A stretch of 64,000 bases of DNA from Pseudomonas sp. B28(2017) (GCF_002113025.1 NZ_NEJH01000012.1:62001-126000), one strand, 5' to 3'; numbered from the stretch's first letter, positions 52,596-62,595 are shown. The notes: generated from the letters alone by a model not told the origin. Numbers and translations: made by a program.

Positions 52596-52687
52596 AGGCC
52601 CAAGCTTAGCGTTCAAATGTGATCGCAAAGAAGACAATTTGTCGGGGAGGGCCAATGCCTCCCGTCCCCATGCCCGTTTCAGGGCCC

Positions 52688-52702
52688 TGCACAAAATGGA
52701 TA
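52688..52702 (+). promoter_or_regulatory. XylS/BenR half-operator, distal
   Basis: TGCACAAAATGGATA fits TGCA-N6-GGNTA exactly. The start is 21 bases before that of the next copy, the spacing known at the Pm promoter. Confidence 0.75.
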
Positions 52703-52708
52703 GAGATC

Positions 52709-52723
52709 TGCGTGCACTGGATA
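52709..52723 (+). promoter_or_regulatory. XylS/BenR half-operator, proximal
   Basis: TGCGTGCACTGGATA fits TGCA-N6-GGNTA with one mismatch. It ends about 21 bases before a TACCCT -10-like hexamer (52745-52750), so it would touch the -35 position, as in class II activation by XylS. Confidence 0.7.
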
Positions 52724-52814
52724 TTGCCACGTATCGGGTGGCTCTACCCTCGGCTGTACGGACGTAAGCCGTATTACCGACGCTCTAAAAAAACAACAAC
52801 AAGAGACATATGCC

Positions 52815-54158
52815 ATGCGCAAGATCGACGTACATGAGGTTATCGACAACGCTCGCTTCAACCGCTTTCACTGGATGGTGCTGTTCTGGTGTGCCCTGAT
52901 CATCATCTTCGACGGTTACGATCTGGTGATCTACGGCGTGGTCTTGCCGATGCTGATGAAAGAGTGGGGGCTCAGTCCTTTGCAAGCCGGTGCACTGGGC
53001 AGCTATGCACTGTTCGGCATGATGTTCGGCGCGCTGTTCTTTGGTCCGTTGTCTGACAAGATCGGCCGCAAGAAGGCCATCACGATCTGCGTGATGCTCT
53101 TCAGTGGCTTCACCGTGCTCAATGGTTTCGCCCGAAACCCCACCGAGTTCGGCCTCTGTCGCTTCATTGCCGGGCTCGGCATTGGCGGCGTGATGCCTAA
53201 CGTCGTGGCACTGATGAACGAGTACGCACCGAAGAAAATCCGCAGCACTCTGGTCGCGATCATGTTCAGCGGTTACTCGGTGGGCGGCATGTTGTCCGCC
53301 GGACTGGGCATTGTGCTGATCCCGAGTTTCGGCTGGCAGTCGGTGTTTTACGTAGCGGTCCTGCCGTTACTGTTGTTGCCGCTGATCATGTATTTCCTGC
53401 CCGAATCGGTAGGTTTCATGGTGCGTCAGGGGCGTAATGAAGAGGCGCGCAATATTCTCCAGCGGATTGATCCGGCCTACGTCGCGCAAACGTCTGACCA
53501 ATTGCACATGGCCGAAGTGAAAGGCACGGGCACTCCGGTGTTGCAGTTGTTCCGTGAAGGCCGTGCGCTGCGCACGCTGATGCTGTGGCTGGCGTTTTTC
53601 TGCTGCCTGTTGATGGTGTACGCGTTGAGTTCCTGGCTGCCAAAACTGATGGCCAACGCCGGTTACAGCCTGGGTTCGAGCCTGTCGTTCCTGCTGGTGT
53701 TGAACTTCGGGGCGATCTTCGGCGCGGTTGGTGGCGGGGTGCTGGGTGACAAACTCAATCTGCCGAAAGTGCTGGCGGTGTTTTTCGCCACGGCGGCGGT
53801 GTCGATCACTCTGTTGGGCTTCAACAGCCCGATGCCGGTGTTGTACCTGCTGATCGCCGTTGCGGGTGCCACCACCATTGGCTCGCAGATTCTTTTGTAC
53901 GCCTGCGCCGCGCAGTTTTACTTCATGACGATTCGCTCTACCGGTCTGGGCTGGGCGTCGGGTATTGGGCGCAACGGGGCCATCGTCGGTCCGCTGCTGG
54001 GTGGTGCATTGCTTGGGATCAGCTTGCCCCTGCAACTGAACTTCATGGCGTTTGCCTTGCCCGGTGCGGTGGCGGCCCTGGCCATGACCGTGTTCGCCAT
54101 CAGCAGCCGACGCAGCGCTGCCGGTGTCAACCCGGCGTTGTCAGCGACCGGTGCCTGA
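52815..54158 (+). CDS. benK: benzoate MFS transporter, AAHS family
   Basis: The 447-residue inner-membrane carrier has twelve predicted helices. The aromatic acid:H+ symporter family marks are present: FDGYDLVIYGVVLPMLMKEW (charged DGYD in helix 1), the loop GPLSDKIGRKKA, and the second-half DKLNLPK loop. It likely imports benzoate with protons. It heads a transport operon with benE and benF downstream. Two XylS/BenR-type sites upstream support this. The catabolic benABCD genes are not in this window. Confidence 0.85.
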   Translation: MRKIDVHEVIDNARFNRFHWMVLFWCALIIIFDGYDLVIYGVVLPMLMKEWGLSPLQAGALGSYALFGMMFGALFFGPLSDKIGRKKAITICVMLFSGFTVLNGFARNPTEFGLCRFIAGLGIGGVMPNVVALMNEYAPKKIRSTLVAIMFSGYSVGGMLSAGLGIVLIPSFGWQSVFYVAVLPLLLLPLIMYFLPESVGFMVRQGRNEEARNILQRIDPAYVAQTSDQLHMAEVKGTGTPVLQLFREGRALRTLMLWLAFFCCLLMVYALSSWLPKLMANAGYSLGSSLSFLLVLNFGAIFGAVGGGVLGDKLNLPKVLAVFFATAAVSITLLGFNSPMPVLYLLIAVAGATTIGSQILLYACAAQFYFMTIRSTGLGWASGIGRNGAIVGPLLGGALLGISLPLQLNFMAFALPGAVAALAMTVFAISSRRSAAGVNPALSATGA

Positions 54159-54161
54159 ATC

Positions 54162-55382
54162 ATGAAAGCGTTTTTCCAGGACTTCTCGTTGTCAGCTGCC
54201 GTGGCCGGATTCATTGCCACGGTGATTTCCTATGCAGGCCCGTTGGTGATCATCTTTCAGGCGGCAGAAGCGGCGCATCTTTCGCGGGAAGTGTTGTCGT
54301 CCTGGATCTGGGCGATCTCCCTTGGCAGCGCCGTGCTCGGTATCGCTTTGAGCCTGCGCTACCGCGTTCCGGTGATCATCGCCTGGTCGGCGCCGGGCTC
54401 GGCGTTGCTGGTGACGCTGTTGCCGGAAATTTCCATGGCAGAGGCGGTGGGGGCTTATCTGGTCAGTAGCCTGATCATTTTCGTGGTTGGCATTTCGGGC
54501 GCTTTCGACCGGATCATCGGCAAGCTGCCCGCAGCCATCGCGGCAGCGATGCTGGCGGGGATCCTGTTCAGTTTCGGTACCGGGTTGTTTGTGTCGATGC
54601 AGCACAAGCCGTTGCTGGTCCTGGCGATGTTTGCCTGCTACCTGATCTGCAAGCGTGCGATGCCGCGTTATGCGGTAATGATGGTGCTGCTGGCGGGTTG
54701 TTCGATTGCCGCGTTCACCGGTGATTTGCATCGTGAAGCGCTGGTGATCGGTCTGGCCACGCCGGTGTGGATCGCGCCCGAGTTCAGCCTGGGTGCGATC
54801 CTGAACATCGCCTTGCCGCTGGTGATGGTGGCGCTGACCGGTCAGTTCGTGCCCGGCATGGCGGTGCTGCGCACCAGTGGATATCCAGTGCCAGCGAGTC
54901 CCATCGTCGCCAGTAGCGCGCTGGGTACGGCACTGTTGGCACCGTTTGGTTGCCATGGACTGAATCTGGCGGCGATCACCGCGGCGATCTGCACCGGTCG
55001 CGAATCCCATGAAGATCCTCGCAAACGCTACGTGGCCGGGGTCGTCGGTGGCCTGTGTTACCTGTTGTTGGGGGGCTTCGGCGCCACGCTGGTCTCGCTG
55101 TTTTCAGCGTTCCCCAAAGAGTTGATCGCGGCGCTGGCTGGGCTGGCCTTGTTCGCCGCCATTACCGGTGCGTTGACGGGAGCGATGGCGGTTCCGAGCG
55201 ATCGTGAAGCCGCGCTGGTGACCTTTCTGGTCACGGCTTCGGGCATGACGTTGTTCGGATTGTCCGCAGCGTTCTGGGGGCTGATTTTCGGCATGGTTAC
55301 CCATGTGTTGTTGAGCGCTCGTCGTCCCGTTCCCCGTCGCAAATCCACTGCAACTGAAGTCCTTCAACCAGTCGATCAATAA
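54162..55382 (+). CDS. benE: BenE-type benzoate transporter
   Basis: The 406-residue inner-membrane protein has about twelve hydrophobic segments with the BenE family pattern ([33 protein letters not shown], and the [14 protein letters not shown] loop). It begins three bases after benK. BenE is a second benzoate carrier in P. putida and Acinetobacter. Two carriers in one operon are normal in this genus. Confidence 0.9.
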   Translation: MKAFFQDFSLSAAVAGFIATVISYAGPLVIIFQAAEAAHLSREVLSSWIWAISLGSAVLGIALSLRYRVPVIIAWSAPGSALLVTLLPEISMAEAVGAYLVSSLIIFVVGISGAFDRIIGKLPAAIAAAMLAGILFSFGTGLFVSMQHKPLLVLAMFACYLICKRAMPRYAVMMVLLAGCSIAAFTGDLHREALVIGLATPVWIAPEFSLGAILNIALPLVMVALTGQFVPGMAVLRTSGYPVPASPIVASSALGTALLAPFGCHGLNLAAITAAICTGRESHEDPRKRYVAGVVGGLCYLLLGGFGATLVSLFSAFPKELIAALAGLALFAAITGALTGAMAVPSDREAALVTFLVTASGMTLFGLSAAFWGLIFGMVTHVLLSARRPVPRRKSTATEVLQPVDQ

Positions 55383-55398
55383 CAATAAGAGAAAAACG

Positions 55399-56667
55399 AT
55401 GAAACAGATTCTCCCAACAACCGGTTCGGCGTTGTCCCTGGCTGTCGTCTCGGGTTTTTCCACGGGGGCGATGGCGGCTGAAGCCGGCTTTGTCGAAGAC
55501 ACCACCGCGACGCTGCAGGCGCGCAATTACTACTTCAGCCGCGACTATTCCGACATCGTCGGCGCCAACCAGCAATCGAAGGCTGAAGAGTGGGCCCAGG
55601 GTTTCATCCTCAACGTGAAGTCCGGATACACCCAGGGTACCGTCGGGTTTGGGGTGGATGTCATCGGCTTGCTCGGCCTCAAGCTCGACAGTGCTCCGGA
55701 CCGGACCAATACCGGTCTGCTGCCGGTGCAGGACGACGGCCGCGCGGCGGACAACTACAGCCGCCTGGAAGGCGCGTTGAAGATGCGCTACTCCAAAACC
55801 GAGCTGAAAGTCGGTGAGCTGCAACCCAATCTGCCGGTGTTGGCATTCAGCGATATTCGCCTGCTGCCACCGAGTTATCAGGGCGCGAGCATTACCTCCA
55901 GCGAGATCAATGGCCTGACGCTGCAGGGTGGTCATTTGAGTTCAACCCACCTGCGCAACGAGGCTGGCGACGAAAAGATGCAAGCGATGCTGGGTCACGT
56001 GCCGCAGCGTCAGGTCAGCAGTGACGGTTTCAATTTTGCCGGCTCTGATTATGCGTTCAATGACAAGCGCAGCTCGGTCAGCGCCTGGTACGGACAACTG
56101 GAAGATATCTACAACCAGCGTTTTCTGGGTTTAAAGCACAGTGAGCCAGTGGGCGACTGGATCCTCGGCGCCAACCTCGGTTACTACGATTCGCGCGAGG
56201 ACGGCAAAAAACTGCTGGGCAATATCGACAACCAGGCGTTCTTCTCGTTGCTGTCGGCCAAGCGTGGCGGCCATACGTTTTACGTCGGCTATCAGGGCAT
56301 GTTCGGCGACAGTGCATTTCCACGGGTATTTGCCAACATCTCGCCGCTGGGCAACGAAGTGCCGACCTACGAGTTCGCCTTCACCGATGAACGTTCCTGG
56401 CAGGCGCGCTACGACTACGACTTCGCGGCGCTCGGCGTACCGGGGCTGACCAGTACCGTGCGCTACATCAGCGGCAACAATGTCGATACCGGAAAGGGTT
56501 TCGAAGGCAAGGATCGCGAGCGTGACCTGGACATCGGCTATGTGTTGCAGAGCGGCAGCCTCAAAGGTTTGGGGATTCGCGTGCGCAATGCGATGGCGCG
56601 TTCAAACTACCGCAGTGATATCGACGAGAACCGCTTGATCCTCAGCTACACGTGGACCTTGCTGTGA
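55399..56667 (+). CDS. benF: OprD-family outer membrane porin, BenF-like
   Basis: The 422-residue protein starts with a signal peptide (about residues 1-26, ending GAMAA) and reads as an 18-strand barrel ending in an aromatic-rich strand ([10 protein letters not shown]). The OprD marks include [20 protein letters not shown] and the [15 protein letters not shown] segment. Its place after benK and benE supports uptake of benzoate or a related aromatic acid. A 16-base gap separates it from benE. Confidence 0.88.
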   Translation: MKQILPTTGSALSLAVVSGFSTGAMAAEAGFVEDTTATLQARNYYFSRDYSDIVGANQQSKAEEWAQGFILNVKSGYTQGTVGFGVDVIGLLGLKLDSAPDRTNTGLLPVQDDGRAADNYSRLEGALKMRYSKTELKVGELQPNLPVLAFSDIRLLPPSYQGASITSSEINGLTLQGGHLSSTHLRNEAGDEKMQAMLGHVPQRQVSSDGFNFAGSDYAFNDKRSSVSAWYGQLEDIYNQRFLGLKHSEPVGDWILGANLGYYDSREDGKKLLGNIDNQAFFSLLSAKRGGHTFYVGYQGMFGDSAFPRVFANISPLGNEVPTYEFAFTDERSWQARYDYDFAALGVPGLTSTVRYISGNNVDTGKGFEGKDRERDLDIGYVLQSGSLKGLGIRVRNAMARSNYRSDIDENRLILSYTWTLL

Positions 56668-56676
56668 GCCCTTTGA

Positions 56677-56919
56677 TCACAGGTTGCTGGTGCAATCACC
56701 GATGACGTTGTAGGTCACGCGGTGGGTCTGGCCCTGATGGTCGACATACACCATGGTCGCCGGTACGACCCCGCACGCGGTCGCAGTGTCCGACACAGAA
56801 ACCACGCTGGCGATGTCCAGTGGCTGCTCCGGGCTGTACAGGACCGCGAGGGGCTCGTTGTCAGCGGCCATGGCCGAGGTGGCGATGACGGTCAGCAACA
56901 GGCTGATCAACGTTTTCAT
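56677..56919 (-). CDS. DUF2790 small secreted protein
   Basis: The 80-residue product has a signal peptide (about residues 1-18, ending AMAA) and the short DUF2790 body with YSPEQPLDIASVVSVSD and CGVVPATMVYVDHQG. GGAG precedes the start. The family is frequent in pseudomonads, often near metal-response genes; its role is unknown. It is convergent with benF, nine bases between stops. Confidence 0.85.
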   Translation of the reverse strand: MKTLISLLLTVIATSAMAADNEPLAVLYSPEQPLDIASVVSVSDTATACGVVPATMVYVDHQGQTHRVTYNVIGDCTSNL

Positions 56920-57040
56920 GTTGGCGTGCTCCGTGTCGGTTCTGATGTCTGAATTTTAGTCCTGGCCACCGACGGATAAAGGGGCGAACGGTGGATGCAG
57001 CCTTACATAAAACGTAACAGTCATCGCCCGAGGAGGGCTT

Positions 57041-57973
57041 ATGGATGTGCTTAACAACTTGCGCGTGTTCATCCGGGTGGTGGACTGCGCCAGTTTCACC
57101 GGGGCTGCCGATGCGCTGGATCTGTCGACCGCGCAGGTATCCCGATTGGTGGCGGATCTGGAGGAGCATGTACAGGCGCGTCTGCTGCAACGCACCACGC
57201 GGCGCTTGAGCCTGACCGACGCCGGCGAACGCTTTTTGCTGCGCAGCCGGCAAATCGTCGAAGCCATGGATGAGGCGACGGCCGAGGCTCGTGGTGCTCA
57301 TATCAATCCGGCCGGACGCCTGCGGGTGCACAGCATGAACGGCCTGGGTGCGCTGCTCACGCCGTTGATCGCCCGCTACAGTGAGCTTTATCCGGATGTG
57401 GTGTTCGAGCTGACCTTGTCGCAGCGCAATCCCGATCCGCTGGAGGAGGGGCACGATGTGGTGATTTCGATAGCTCCGGAACTGGCCGACTCGCAAATGG
57501 TTGCGCAGGCCGTCGGGCAAATCTACAGCGTACCCTGTGCCTCCCCGGACTATCTGCACCGCCGGGGCGTGCCGCAGCATCCGCTGGCGCTGAACGATCA
57601 TCAATGCCTGCGCATGCTCGACCCGCTGTACAGCGATCAATGGCTTTTCCACGACTCGCACGGCGAGCACGCCGTCAGCCCGGCCAAGACCTTTCAGTGC
57701 AATGTTGCCGAGTCGATGGTCAAGGCTTCGGAGGCGAGCATGGGCATCAGCCTGCTGCCGTTCTACACCGCGACGCGGCCCTTGAGCGACGGTACTTTGC
57801 TGCGTGTGTTACCTGCATGGCGCCTGCGCGAACGCAATGTGTATGCGCTGTATCCTTCGCGACGCTTTCTCGATGCCAAGGTCCGCACCTGGGTGGACTT
57901 TCTCAGGTCTGAGCTACCGAAGCTGTTCGCCGAACATGACGCGGTGATGAACGATCCGCGGCATTGGGCTTGA
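57041..57973 (+). CDS. LysR-family transcriptional regulator
   Basis: The 310-residue regulator has an N-terminal winged helix (about 1-60, with FTGAADALDLSTAQVSRLVA), a linker helix, and a periplasmic-binding-type effector domain (about 90-290, with LRVHSMNGLGALL and ECA-free inner pockets). GAGGAGGG precedes the start. It belongs to the CrgA/DsdC-like group whose regulators often control an oxidoreductase nearby, but no partner is adjacent here. The target is unknown. Confidence 0.85.
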   Translation: MDVLNNLRVFIRVVDCASFTGAADALDLSTAQVSRLVADLEEHVQARLLQRTTRRLSLTDAGERFLLRSRQIVEAMDEATAEARGAHINPAGRLRVHSMNGLGALLTPLIARYSELYPDVVFELTLSQRNPDPLEEGHDVVISIAPELADSQMVAQAVGQIYSVPCASPDYLHRRGVPQHPLALNDHQCLRMLDPLYSDQWLFHDSHGEHAVSPAKTFQCNVAESMVKASEASMGISLLPFYTATRPLSDGTLLRVLPAWRLRERNVYALYPSRRFLDAKVRTWVDFLRSELPKLFAEHDAVMNDPRHWA

Positions 57974-58101
57974 AGTCGAAGGGCCTGCGAGCGGCGGTGT
58001 AGACTGAGTGTCTGTTGTCTTTCGCCGAGGAGTCGCGCGTAGATGTGCACACCAGGGTCAGCGGGCATCGTGCCATGGCGCACACGGGAGTGTGTTGAAC
58101 T

Positions 58102-58791
58102 ATGATCGGTGCGCAGTTGCTGTCATCGGAAACCCTTGCGGCCGGCTGGCTGATCTATGTGCCGGTGTTGATCTGGGCGGTCTGTCGCGCGCCGTGGGTT
58201 GAACTGTTCACCGACAGCCGTCGTCAGCATCTGCTGTTTGGAACGGTGTTTGCGCTGTTTCTGCTGTGGCTGGTGCGGCAGGATTTCGATACCGGCGTGT
58301 CTTATCACCTCATCGGAATGACGGCGGTAACCCTGCTGCTGGATTGGCCGCTGGCGCTGGTCGGCGGGTTGGTTGCACAAATGGGGCTGGTGTTGCTCGG
58401 CCGACAGGACCTGGCGGCGGTCGGGGTCAATGGTGCGCTGTTGATTGCGCTGCCGGTGCTGGTCACCGAGTGTTGCGCCATTCTGGTGGAGCGTGCGCAG
58501 CCGCGAAATCTCTTCGTGTATATCTTCGTTTCCGGATTCTTTGCCGCCGCGCTGTCCGCGTTGTTGTGCCTGCTGCTGGGGCTGTGGTTGCTGTGGTTCG
58601 ATGAGCGTTTCGAAATGCCGTATTGGCTCGAGGATTTTGTCGGTTACCTGTGGTTGATCATTTTCCCCGAGGCGTTTATCAACGGCATGATCGTCAGTGC
58701 GCTGGTCGTGTTTTGTCCGGAGTGGCTTGAGACGTTCAACCGCACGCGCTACCTCTCGGCTCCCTGGAAGGACGACGATCCCAAGTCCTGA
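58102..58791 (+). CDS. energy-coupling factor (CbiM-like) permease protein
   Basis: The 229-residue inner-membrane protein has six hydrophobic segments and resembles the CbiM/PDGLE type S-component of ECF transporters (LIYVPVLIWAVCRAP, VNGALLIALPVLVTECCAIL, FPEAFINGMIVSALVVF). The substrate could be cobalt, nickel or zinc. The metal-binding N-terminal histidine of CbiM is not seen, and no ATPase genes are adjacent. No cobalamin riboswitch is visible upstream. Confidence 0.7.
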   Translation: MIGAQLLSSETLAAGWLIYVPVLIWAVCRAPWVELFTDSRRQHLLFGTVFALFLLWLVRQDFDTGVSYHLIGMTAVTLLLDWPLALVGGLVAQMGLVLLGRQDLAAVGVNGALLIALPVLVTECCAILVERAQPRNLFVYIFVSGFFAAALSALLCLLLGLWLLWFDERFEMPYWLEDFVGYLWLIIFPEAFINGMIVSALVVFCPEWLETFNRTRYLSAPWKDDDPKS

Positions 58792-58826
58792 TCCCCATCA
58801 AAACCTGGAATCGCCCACTCGATGGA

Positions 58827-59027
58827 TCAGTGACGCGGGTCGAAATCACCGCTGAACAACTCGTCCTCGGCATCGGGAGCCACTGGAATCTTGTGTTCTT
58901 CGGACGCCCAGGCGCCCAGGTCGATGAGTTTGCAGCGGTCGGAGCAGAATGGCCGGAATTTGCTCTCGGCGGTCCATTCCACGGGGGCGCCACAGGTTGG
59001 GCATTCGACGGTTGTTGGTTGGCTCAT
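58827..59027 (-). CDS. yacG: DNA gyrase inhibitor YacG
   Basis: The 66-residue protein has the zinc site [10 protein letters not shown] ... [15 protein letters not shown], followed by an acidic tail. YacG binds GyrB and blocks DNA binding. Its start overlaps the coaE stop (ATGA), as in most proteobacteria. Confidence 0.93.
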   Translation of the reverse strand: MSQPTTVECPTCGAPVEWTAESKFRPFCSDRCKLIDLGAWASEEHKIPVAPDAEDELFSGDFDPRH

Positions 59028-59647
59028 GACTGGCCTCCACGCAAAGTAAGATAAAAGTGATGCAGGCGTTCGACCTCGCTGTGCAGCCAGGCAAGGTCGC
59101 GGTCATTGACCACGACGTCGTCGGCATGGCTCACGCGATCCTGGCGATTGGCCTGGGCCTTCAGGATCGCCCGGACTTGCTGTTCGCTGGTCTGGTCACG
59201 TTGCAGGGTGCGTTCAACCTGCAATTGTTCCGGGGCATCGATCACCAGCACGCGTTGGGTCATGGCGTATTGTCCGGACTCGATCAGCAGCGGCGAAACC
59301 AGAATCGCATAAGGTGATTTTGCCAGCGCCAGGTGGTGAGCGATTTCCTCGCCGATCAGTGGGTGCAGGAGGGCCTCCAGCCAGCGGCGTTCTTCAGGCA
59401 CTTCGAAGATCAATTTGCGTAGCGCTGCGCGGTCCAGTTGTCCGTCGCTCTGCAACACACCGGGGCCGAAGTGTTCGACGATCTTTGCCAGTGCCGGGCG
59501 GCCAGGTTCAACGACCCAGCGAGCGGCATGATCGGCGTCGACCACATGCACACCCAGATCGATGAAGTGCTGGGCGGCCGCGCTTTTGCCGCTGCCGATG
59601 CCGCCGGTCAGGCCGAGAATCCAGGGTTTTTCCACAGGGCTATTCAT
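59024..59647 (-). CDS. coaE: dephospho-CoA kinase
   Basis: The 207-residue P-loop kinase finishes coenzyme A synthesis by phosphorylating the ribose. [14 protein letters not shown] is the Walker A motif; [11 protein letters not shown] holds the acceptor-binding aspartate. The start at 59647 overlaps the pilD stop (ATGA); the longer reading of seven codons is less likely. The order pilC-pilD-coaE-yacG is conserved. Confidence 0.95.
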   Translation of the reverse strand: MNSPVEKPWILGLTGGIGSGKSAAAQHFIDLGVHVVDADHAARWVVEPGRPALAKIVEHFGPGVLQSDGQLDRAALRKLIFEVPEERRWLEALLHPLIGEEIAHHLALAKSPYAILVSPLLIESGQYAMTQRVLVIDAPEQLQVERTLQRDQTSEQQVRAILKAQANRQDRVSHADDVVVNDRDLAWLHSEVERLHHFYLTLRGGQS

Positions 59648-60516
59648 TTCAAACCGACAGACTGCCAATAAAGGTCGGTTATTTGACCACCCCAGAGCAA
59701 CGCAATCCAGCCGGCAATGGCCAGATAGGGACCGAAAGGGATCGGCGTCGAGGTTTTTGCGTTGCGCCAGCGCAGCAATATCATCCCGATAATGGCACCC
59801 ACCAGAGAGGACAGCAGGATGGTCAGCGGCAAAATCTGCCAGCCACCCCAGGCGCCCAGCATCGCCAGCAGCTTGAAATCACCGTAGCCCATGCCGTCCT
59901 TGCCCGTGATCAGCTTGAACACCCAGAACACCGCCCACAGCACGCTGTAGCCGGCTATTGCCCCCCAAAGCGCCTCGTGCAACGACACGAACAGGCCGAA
60001 ACTGTTGACGATCAACCCCAGCCATATCAACGGAAGCACCAGCACGTCCGGCAATATCTGATGTTCGGCGTCGATCAGGCTCATCGCCAGCAACCCCCAA
60101 CTCAGGATCAGCATCAGGCAGGCAGGCCAACCGAAGCCGAAGTGCCAGGCCACAAACGCCGACAGCGCGCCACAGGCCAGTTCGATCAACGGATAGCGCG
60201 GGCTGATCGCTGCTGCGCAGGATGAACAGCGCCCGCGCAACAACACATAACTGAGCAGCGGAATGTTTTCCCAGGCGCGGATCCGGTGACCGCAATGCGG
60301 GCACTGGGAATGAGGCAGCAGCAGGTTGTAGGTCGGCACCGGCGTTTCGCCGGGCAGCCCGAGAATGTCATGGGCCTGCACACGCCACTCGCGTTCGAGC
60401 ATTTTCGGCAGGCGCCAGATCACCACATTGAGGAAACTGCCGACCAGCAGGCCGGTGATTCCCGCGAGAAGGACAAAGGCCAGCGGATAGTGAATCAGGA
60501 TTTCATTCAAGGGCAT
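59644..60516 (-). CDS. pilD: type IV prepilin peptidase/N-methylase PilD
   Basis: The 290-residue inner-membrane enzyme cuts the leader of type IV pilins and type II secretion pseudopilins and methylates the new N-terminus. The zinc-type motif CPHCGHR ... CSSC is in the N-terminal loop. The two catalytic aspartates lie in [12 protein letters not shown] and [10 protein letters not shown]. The ATG at 60516 follows the pilC stop directly. Because type II secretion also needs it, PilD can be kept even if pili are lost. Confidence 0.94.
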   Translation of the reverse strand: MPLNEILIHYPLAFVLLAGITGLLVGSFLNVVIWRLPKMLEREWRVQAHDILGLPGETPVPTYNLLLPHSQCPHCGHRIRAWENIPLLSYVLLRGRCSSCAAAISPRYPLIELACGALSAFVAWHFGFGWPACLMLILSWGLLAMSLIDAEHQILPDVLVLPLIWLGLIVNSFGLFVSLHEALWGAIAGYSVLWAVFWVFKLITGKDGMGYGDFKLLAMLGAWGGWQILPLTILLSSLVGAIIGMILLRWRNAKTSTPIPFGPYLAIAGWIALLWGGQITDLYWQSVGLK

Positions 60517-60517
60517 G

Positions 60518-61735
60518 TCAGATCGCTGAGCCGAGTTGGAAGATGGGCAGGTACATGGCAACTACCAGTCCACCGACGATAACACCCAGCACCACCATGA
60601 TGAACGGCTCCATCAGGCTGGTGAGGTTATCGATCATGTTATCGACGTCGTTTTCGTAGAACTCCGCGACCTTGTCGAGCATATCGTCCAGGGCGCCGGA
60701 CTCTTCGCCGATGGCGGTCATCTGTATGGCCATGTTCGGAAAGACGCCAGAGGTTCGCATGGCGAAATTCAATTGCATGCCGGTCGAAACGTCCTGCCGG
60801 ATGCGCAACACAGCACGCTTGAACACGATATTGCCGGTCGCACCGGCCACTGACTCCAGGGCCTCCAGCAGTGGCACGCCGGCAGCGAAAGTAGTCGACA
60901 GTGTGCGGGCGAACCGGGCCACGGCGGACTTGTAAATCAATGTGCCTACCAGCGGCAGTTTCAGCAGCCAGGTGTCCATCCGGTCACGAAAGGCCGGGGA
61001 TGTCCTGAGGGCGTGGCGCACACCGAAGGTCATTGCGATCACTGCGGCAAGGACCGTCCACCACCAGGCCTGCATGAATTGCGACAGGCCAATGACCATC
61101 ACGGTGAAGGCCGGCAGTTCGGCGCCAAAGCCTTTGAACACCGACTCGAACTGCGGTACGACATTGACCAGCAGAATACCGGTGACAATCGCCGCGACGA
61201 ACACCACCACCAGCGGGTAGGTCATGGCTTTCCTGATCCGGGCCTTGAGGCTTTCGCTTTTTTCCTTGTAGGTCGCGACCCGCTCCAAAAGGGTGTCGAG
61301 GGCACCGGCCTGTTCGCCGGCATCCACCAGGTTGCAATACAGTTCATCAAAGTACCGGGGCTTCTTGCGCAGGGCGGTGGCGAAACTGTTGCCGGCCGCG
61401 ACTTCCTGTTTCAGTTCGTCCACCAACTGGCGCATGGCCGGATTGTCGAAGCCTTCGCCGATGATGTCGAACGACTGTAACAAGGGCACGCCGGCCCTCA
61501 TCATCGTCGCCATTTGCCGGGTGAACAGGGCAATATCCTGGGCCTTGATGCGCTTGCCCATGTTGAAAACCGAATGGTTTTTCTTGCGAATCTTGCCGGG
61601 ATTGATGCCTTGCTTGCGCAGTTTCGCCTTGATCAGAGCCGGGTTTTGAGCGCTGAGCTCACCGGTTACCCTTGTGCCTTTGCGGTCGATGCCTTCCCAT
61701 GCATACACGCTGATTTTCGCTGCCTTGACCGCCAT
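60518..61735 (-). CDS. pilC: type IV pilus inner-membrane platform protein PilC
   Basis: The 405-residue protein has two copies of the GspF domain (about 70-195 and 275-400) with LFTRQMATMMRAGVPLLQSF and RFARTLSTTFAAGVPLLEAL. Three membrane segments anchor the platform that links the ATPase PilB to pilus assembly. No pilB gene precedes it, unlike in P. aeruginosa. It appears full length. Confidence 0.93.
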   Translation of the reverse strand: MAVKAAKISVYAWEGIDRKGTRVTGELSAQNPALIKAKLRKQGINPGKIRKKNHSVFNMGKRIKAQDIALFTRQMATMMRAGVPLLQSFDIIGEGFDNPAMRQLVDELKQEVAAGNSFATALRKKPRYFDELYCNLVDAGEQAGALDTLLERVATYKEKSESLKARIRKAMTYPLVVVFVAAIVTGILLVNVVPQFESVFKGFGAELPAFTVMVIGLSQFMQAWWWTVLAAVIAMTFGVRHALRTSPAFRDRMDTWLLKLPLVGTLIYKSAVARFARTLSTTFAAGVPLLEALESVAGATGNIVFKRAVLRIRQDVSTGMQLNFAMRTSGVFPNMAIQMTAIGEESGALDDMLDKVAEFYENDVDNMIDNLTSLMEPFIMVVLGVIVGGLVVAMYLPIFQLGSAI

Positions 61736-61899
61736 GTTCAGTCCTGGGTAATCCGCTTGAGTTGCTCTTATAGCCTAGTCAATCAACGGAGCCAAACCAG
61801 CAAGGGTGAGGTGACAAAAAACGTCAGATAGTGCTGATCCTGGTAGTAGGAAAGGGCTTTGCCGCCGCCACGGCCCCAGCCAACAGGGGGCTTTTGCCT

Positions 61900-61915
61900 T
61901 GGCACAGGCTGTGCT
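61900..61915 (+). promoter_or_regulatory. sigma-54 promoter of pilA
   Basis: TGGCACAGGCTGTGCT fits TGGCAC-N5-TTGCW with one mismatch. The GG at 61901-61902 and GC at 61913-61914 are ten bases apart, as required. It lies about 48 bases before the pilA start and is the expected PilR target. Confidence 0.85.
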
Positions 61916-61962
61916 GCCAAGGGGCAGATCATGAGCTTTCGACTCATGCATGGAGCCTGTAT

Positions 61963-62376
61963 ATGAATCAAAAAGGTTTTACCCTGATCGAGTTGCTTGT
62001 CGTGGTGGCGATCATCGGGATCCTGGCAACACTGGGTCTGCCGATGTATTCCAAATACCAGGCCCGGGCCAAAGTCACGGCGGCGCTGGCCGAGCTGACT
62101 GCGATGAAAGTGCCGTTCGAGGATGTGATCAATCAGGGGGATACCCCGACAATTGCCAACGTGGCGCCCGCCGGCGCGACTTCGACTACCCACTGCGCCC
62201 TGGCTGTGACGGCTTCGACTCCGGAGGGGGAGGGATCAATCGTTTGTACATTGCAGAATGCCCCGGGGACGGTCCTGGGCAAAACCGTCGTCCTGACACG
62301 GGACGAAGCCAAAGGCTGGTCATGTAAAAGCACCGTATCCCGGGATTACTTGCCCAAAGGGTGTTCCGCGACGTGA
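61963..62376 (+). CDS. pilA: major type IV pilin PilA
   Basis: The 137-residue pilin has a short leader MNQKG and FTLIELLVVVAIIGILATL with Glu5 intact. The C-terminal region has THCALAV and SCKSTVSRDYLPKGC, giving the disulphide loop seen in pseudomonad pilins. It is divergent from pilC-pilD, and the sigma-54 promoter sits between them. A terminator follows. Confidence 0.94.
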   Translation: MNQKGFTLIELLVVVAIIGILATLGLPMYSKYQARAKVTAALAELTAMKVPFEDVINQGDTPTIANVAPAGATSTTHCALAVTASTPEGEGSIVCTLQNAPGTVLGKTVVLTRDEAKGWSCKSTVSRDYLPKGCSAT

Positions 62377-62392
62377 ATCGCTGAATCAATTT

Positions 62393-62413
62393 CCCGCCAT
62401 TGCGGGGTTTTTT
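62393..62413 (+). terminator. intrinsic terminator of pilA
   Basis: CCCGC-CATT-GCGGG followed by GTTTTTT lies 17 bases after the stop. Confidence 0.85.
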
Positions 62414-62551
62414 CTGTTGGTCGGCCCGTCGTCAAAAGTTTCAGAGAAAGCGTAGAAATTCAGGATCTTAGGAACTTTCCATAAACCCGCAACTTGCACG
62501 CAGCATTTCGGCGTCTCGTGCATTTTGCATGGTTTCAAAATTCGTCTTACT

Positions 62552-62572
62552 TTATAAATTGTTGATTTATAA
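62552..62572 (+). promoter_or_regulatory. perfect inverted repeat upstream of a sigma-54-like promoter
   Basis: TTATAAAT and ATTTATAA surround TGTTG. The 8-bp arms are exact, and the element begins 44 bases before the GG of the -24 box, a place suited to an activator of sigma-54. Confidence 0.5.
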
Positions 62573-62595
62573 GGATTTATTAACTATCTAAAAAT

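Noticed and set aside
57974-58101. cobalamin or metal riboswitch before the ECF-type permease
   Set aside because: No B12-box or other aptamer motif is visible in the 128-base gap.
61783-61850. PilR upstream binding sites (TGTC/GACA-type repeats) before pilA
   Set aside because: GACA and GTC bits occur near 61812-61832 but the known motif is too short and loose to claim by eye.
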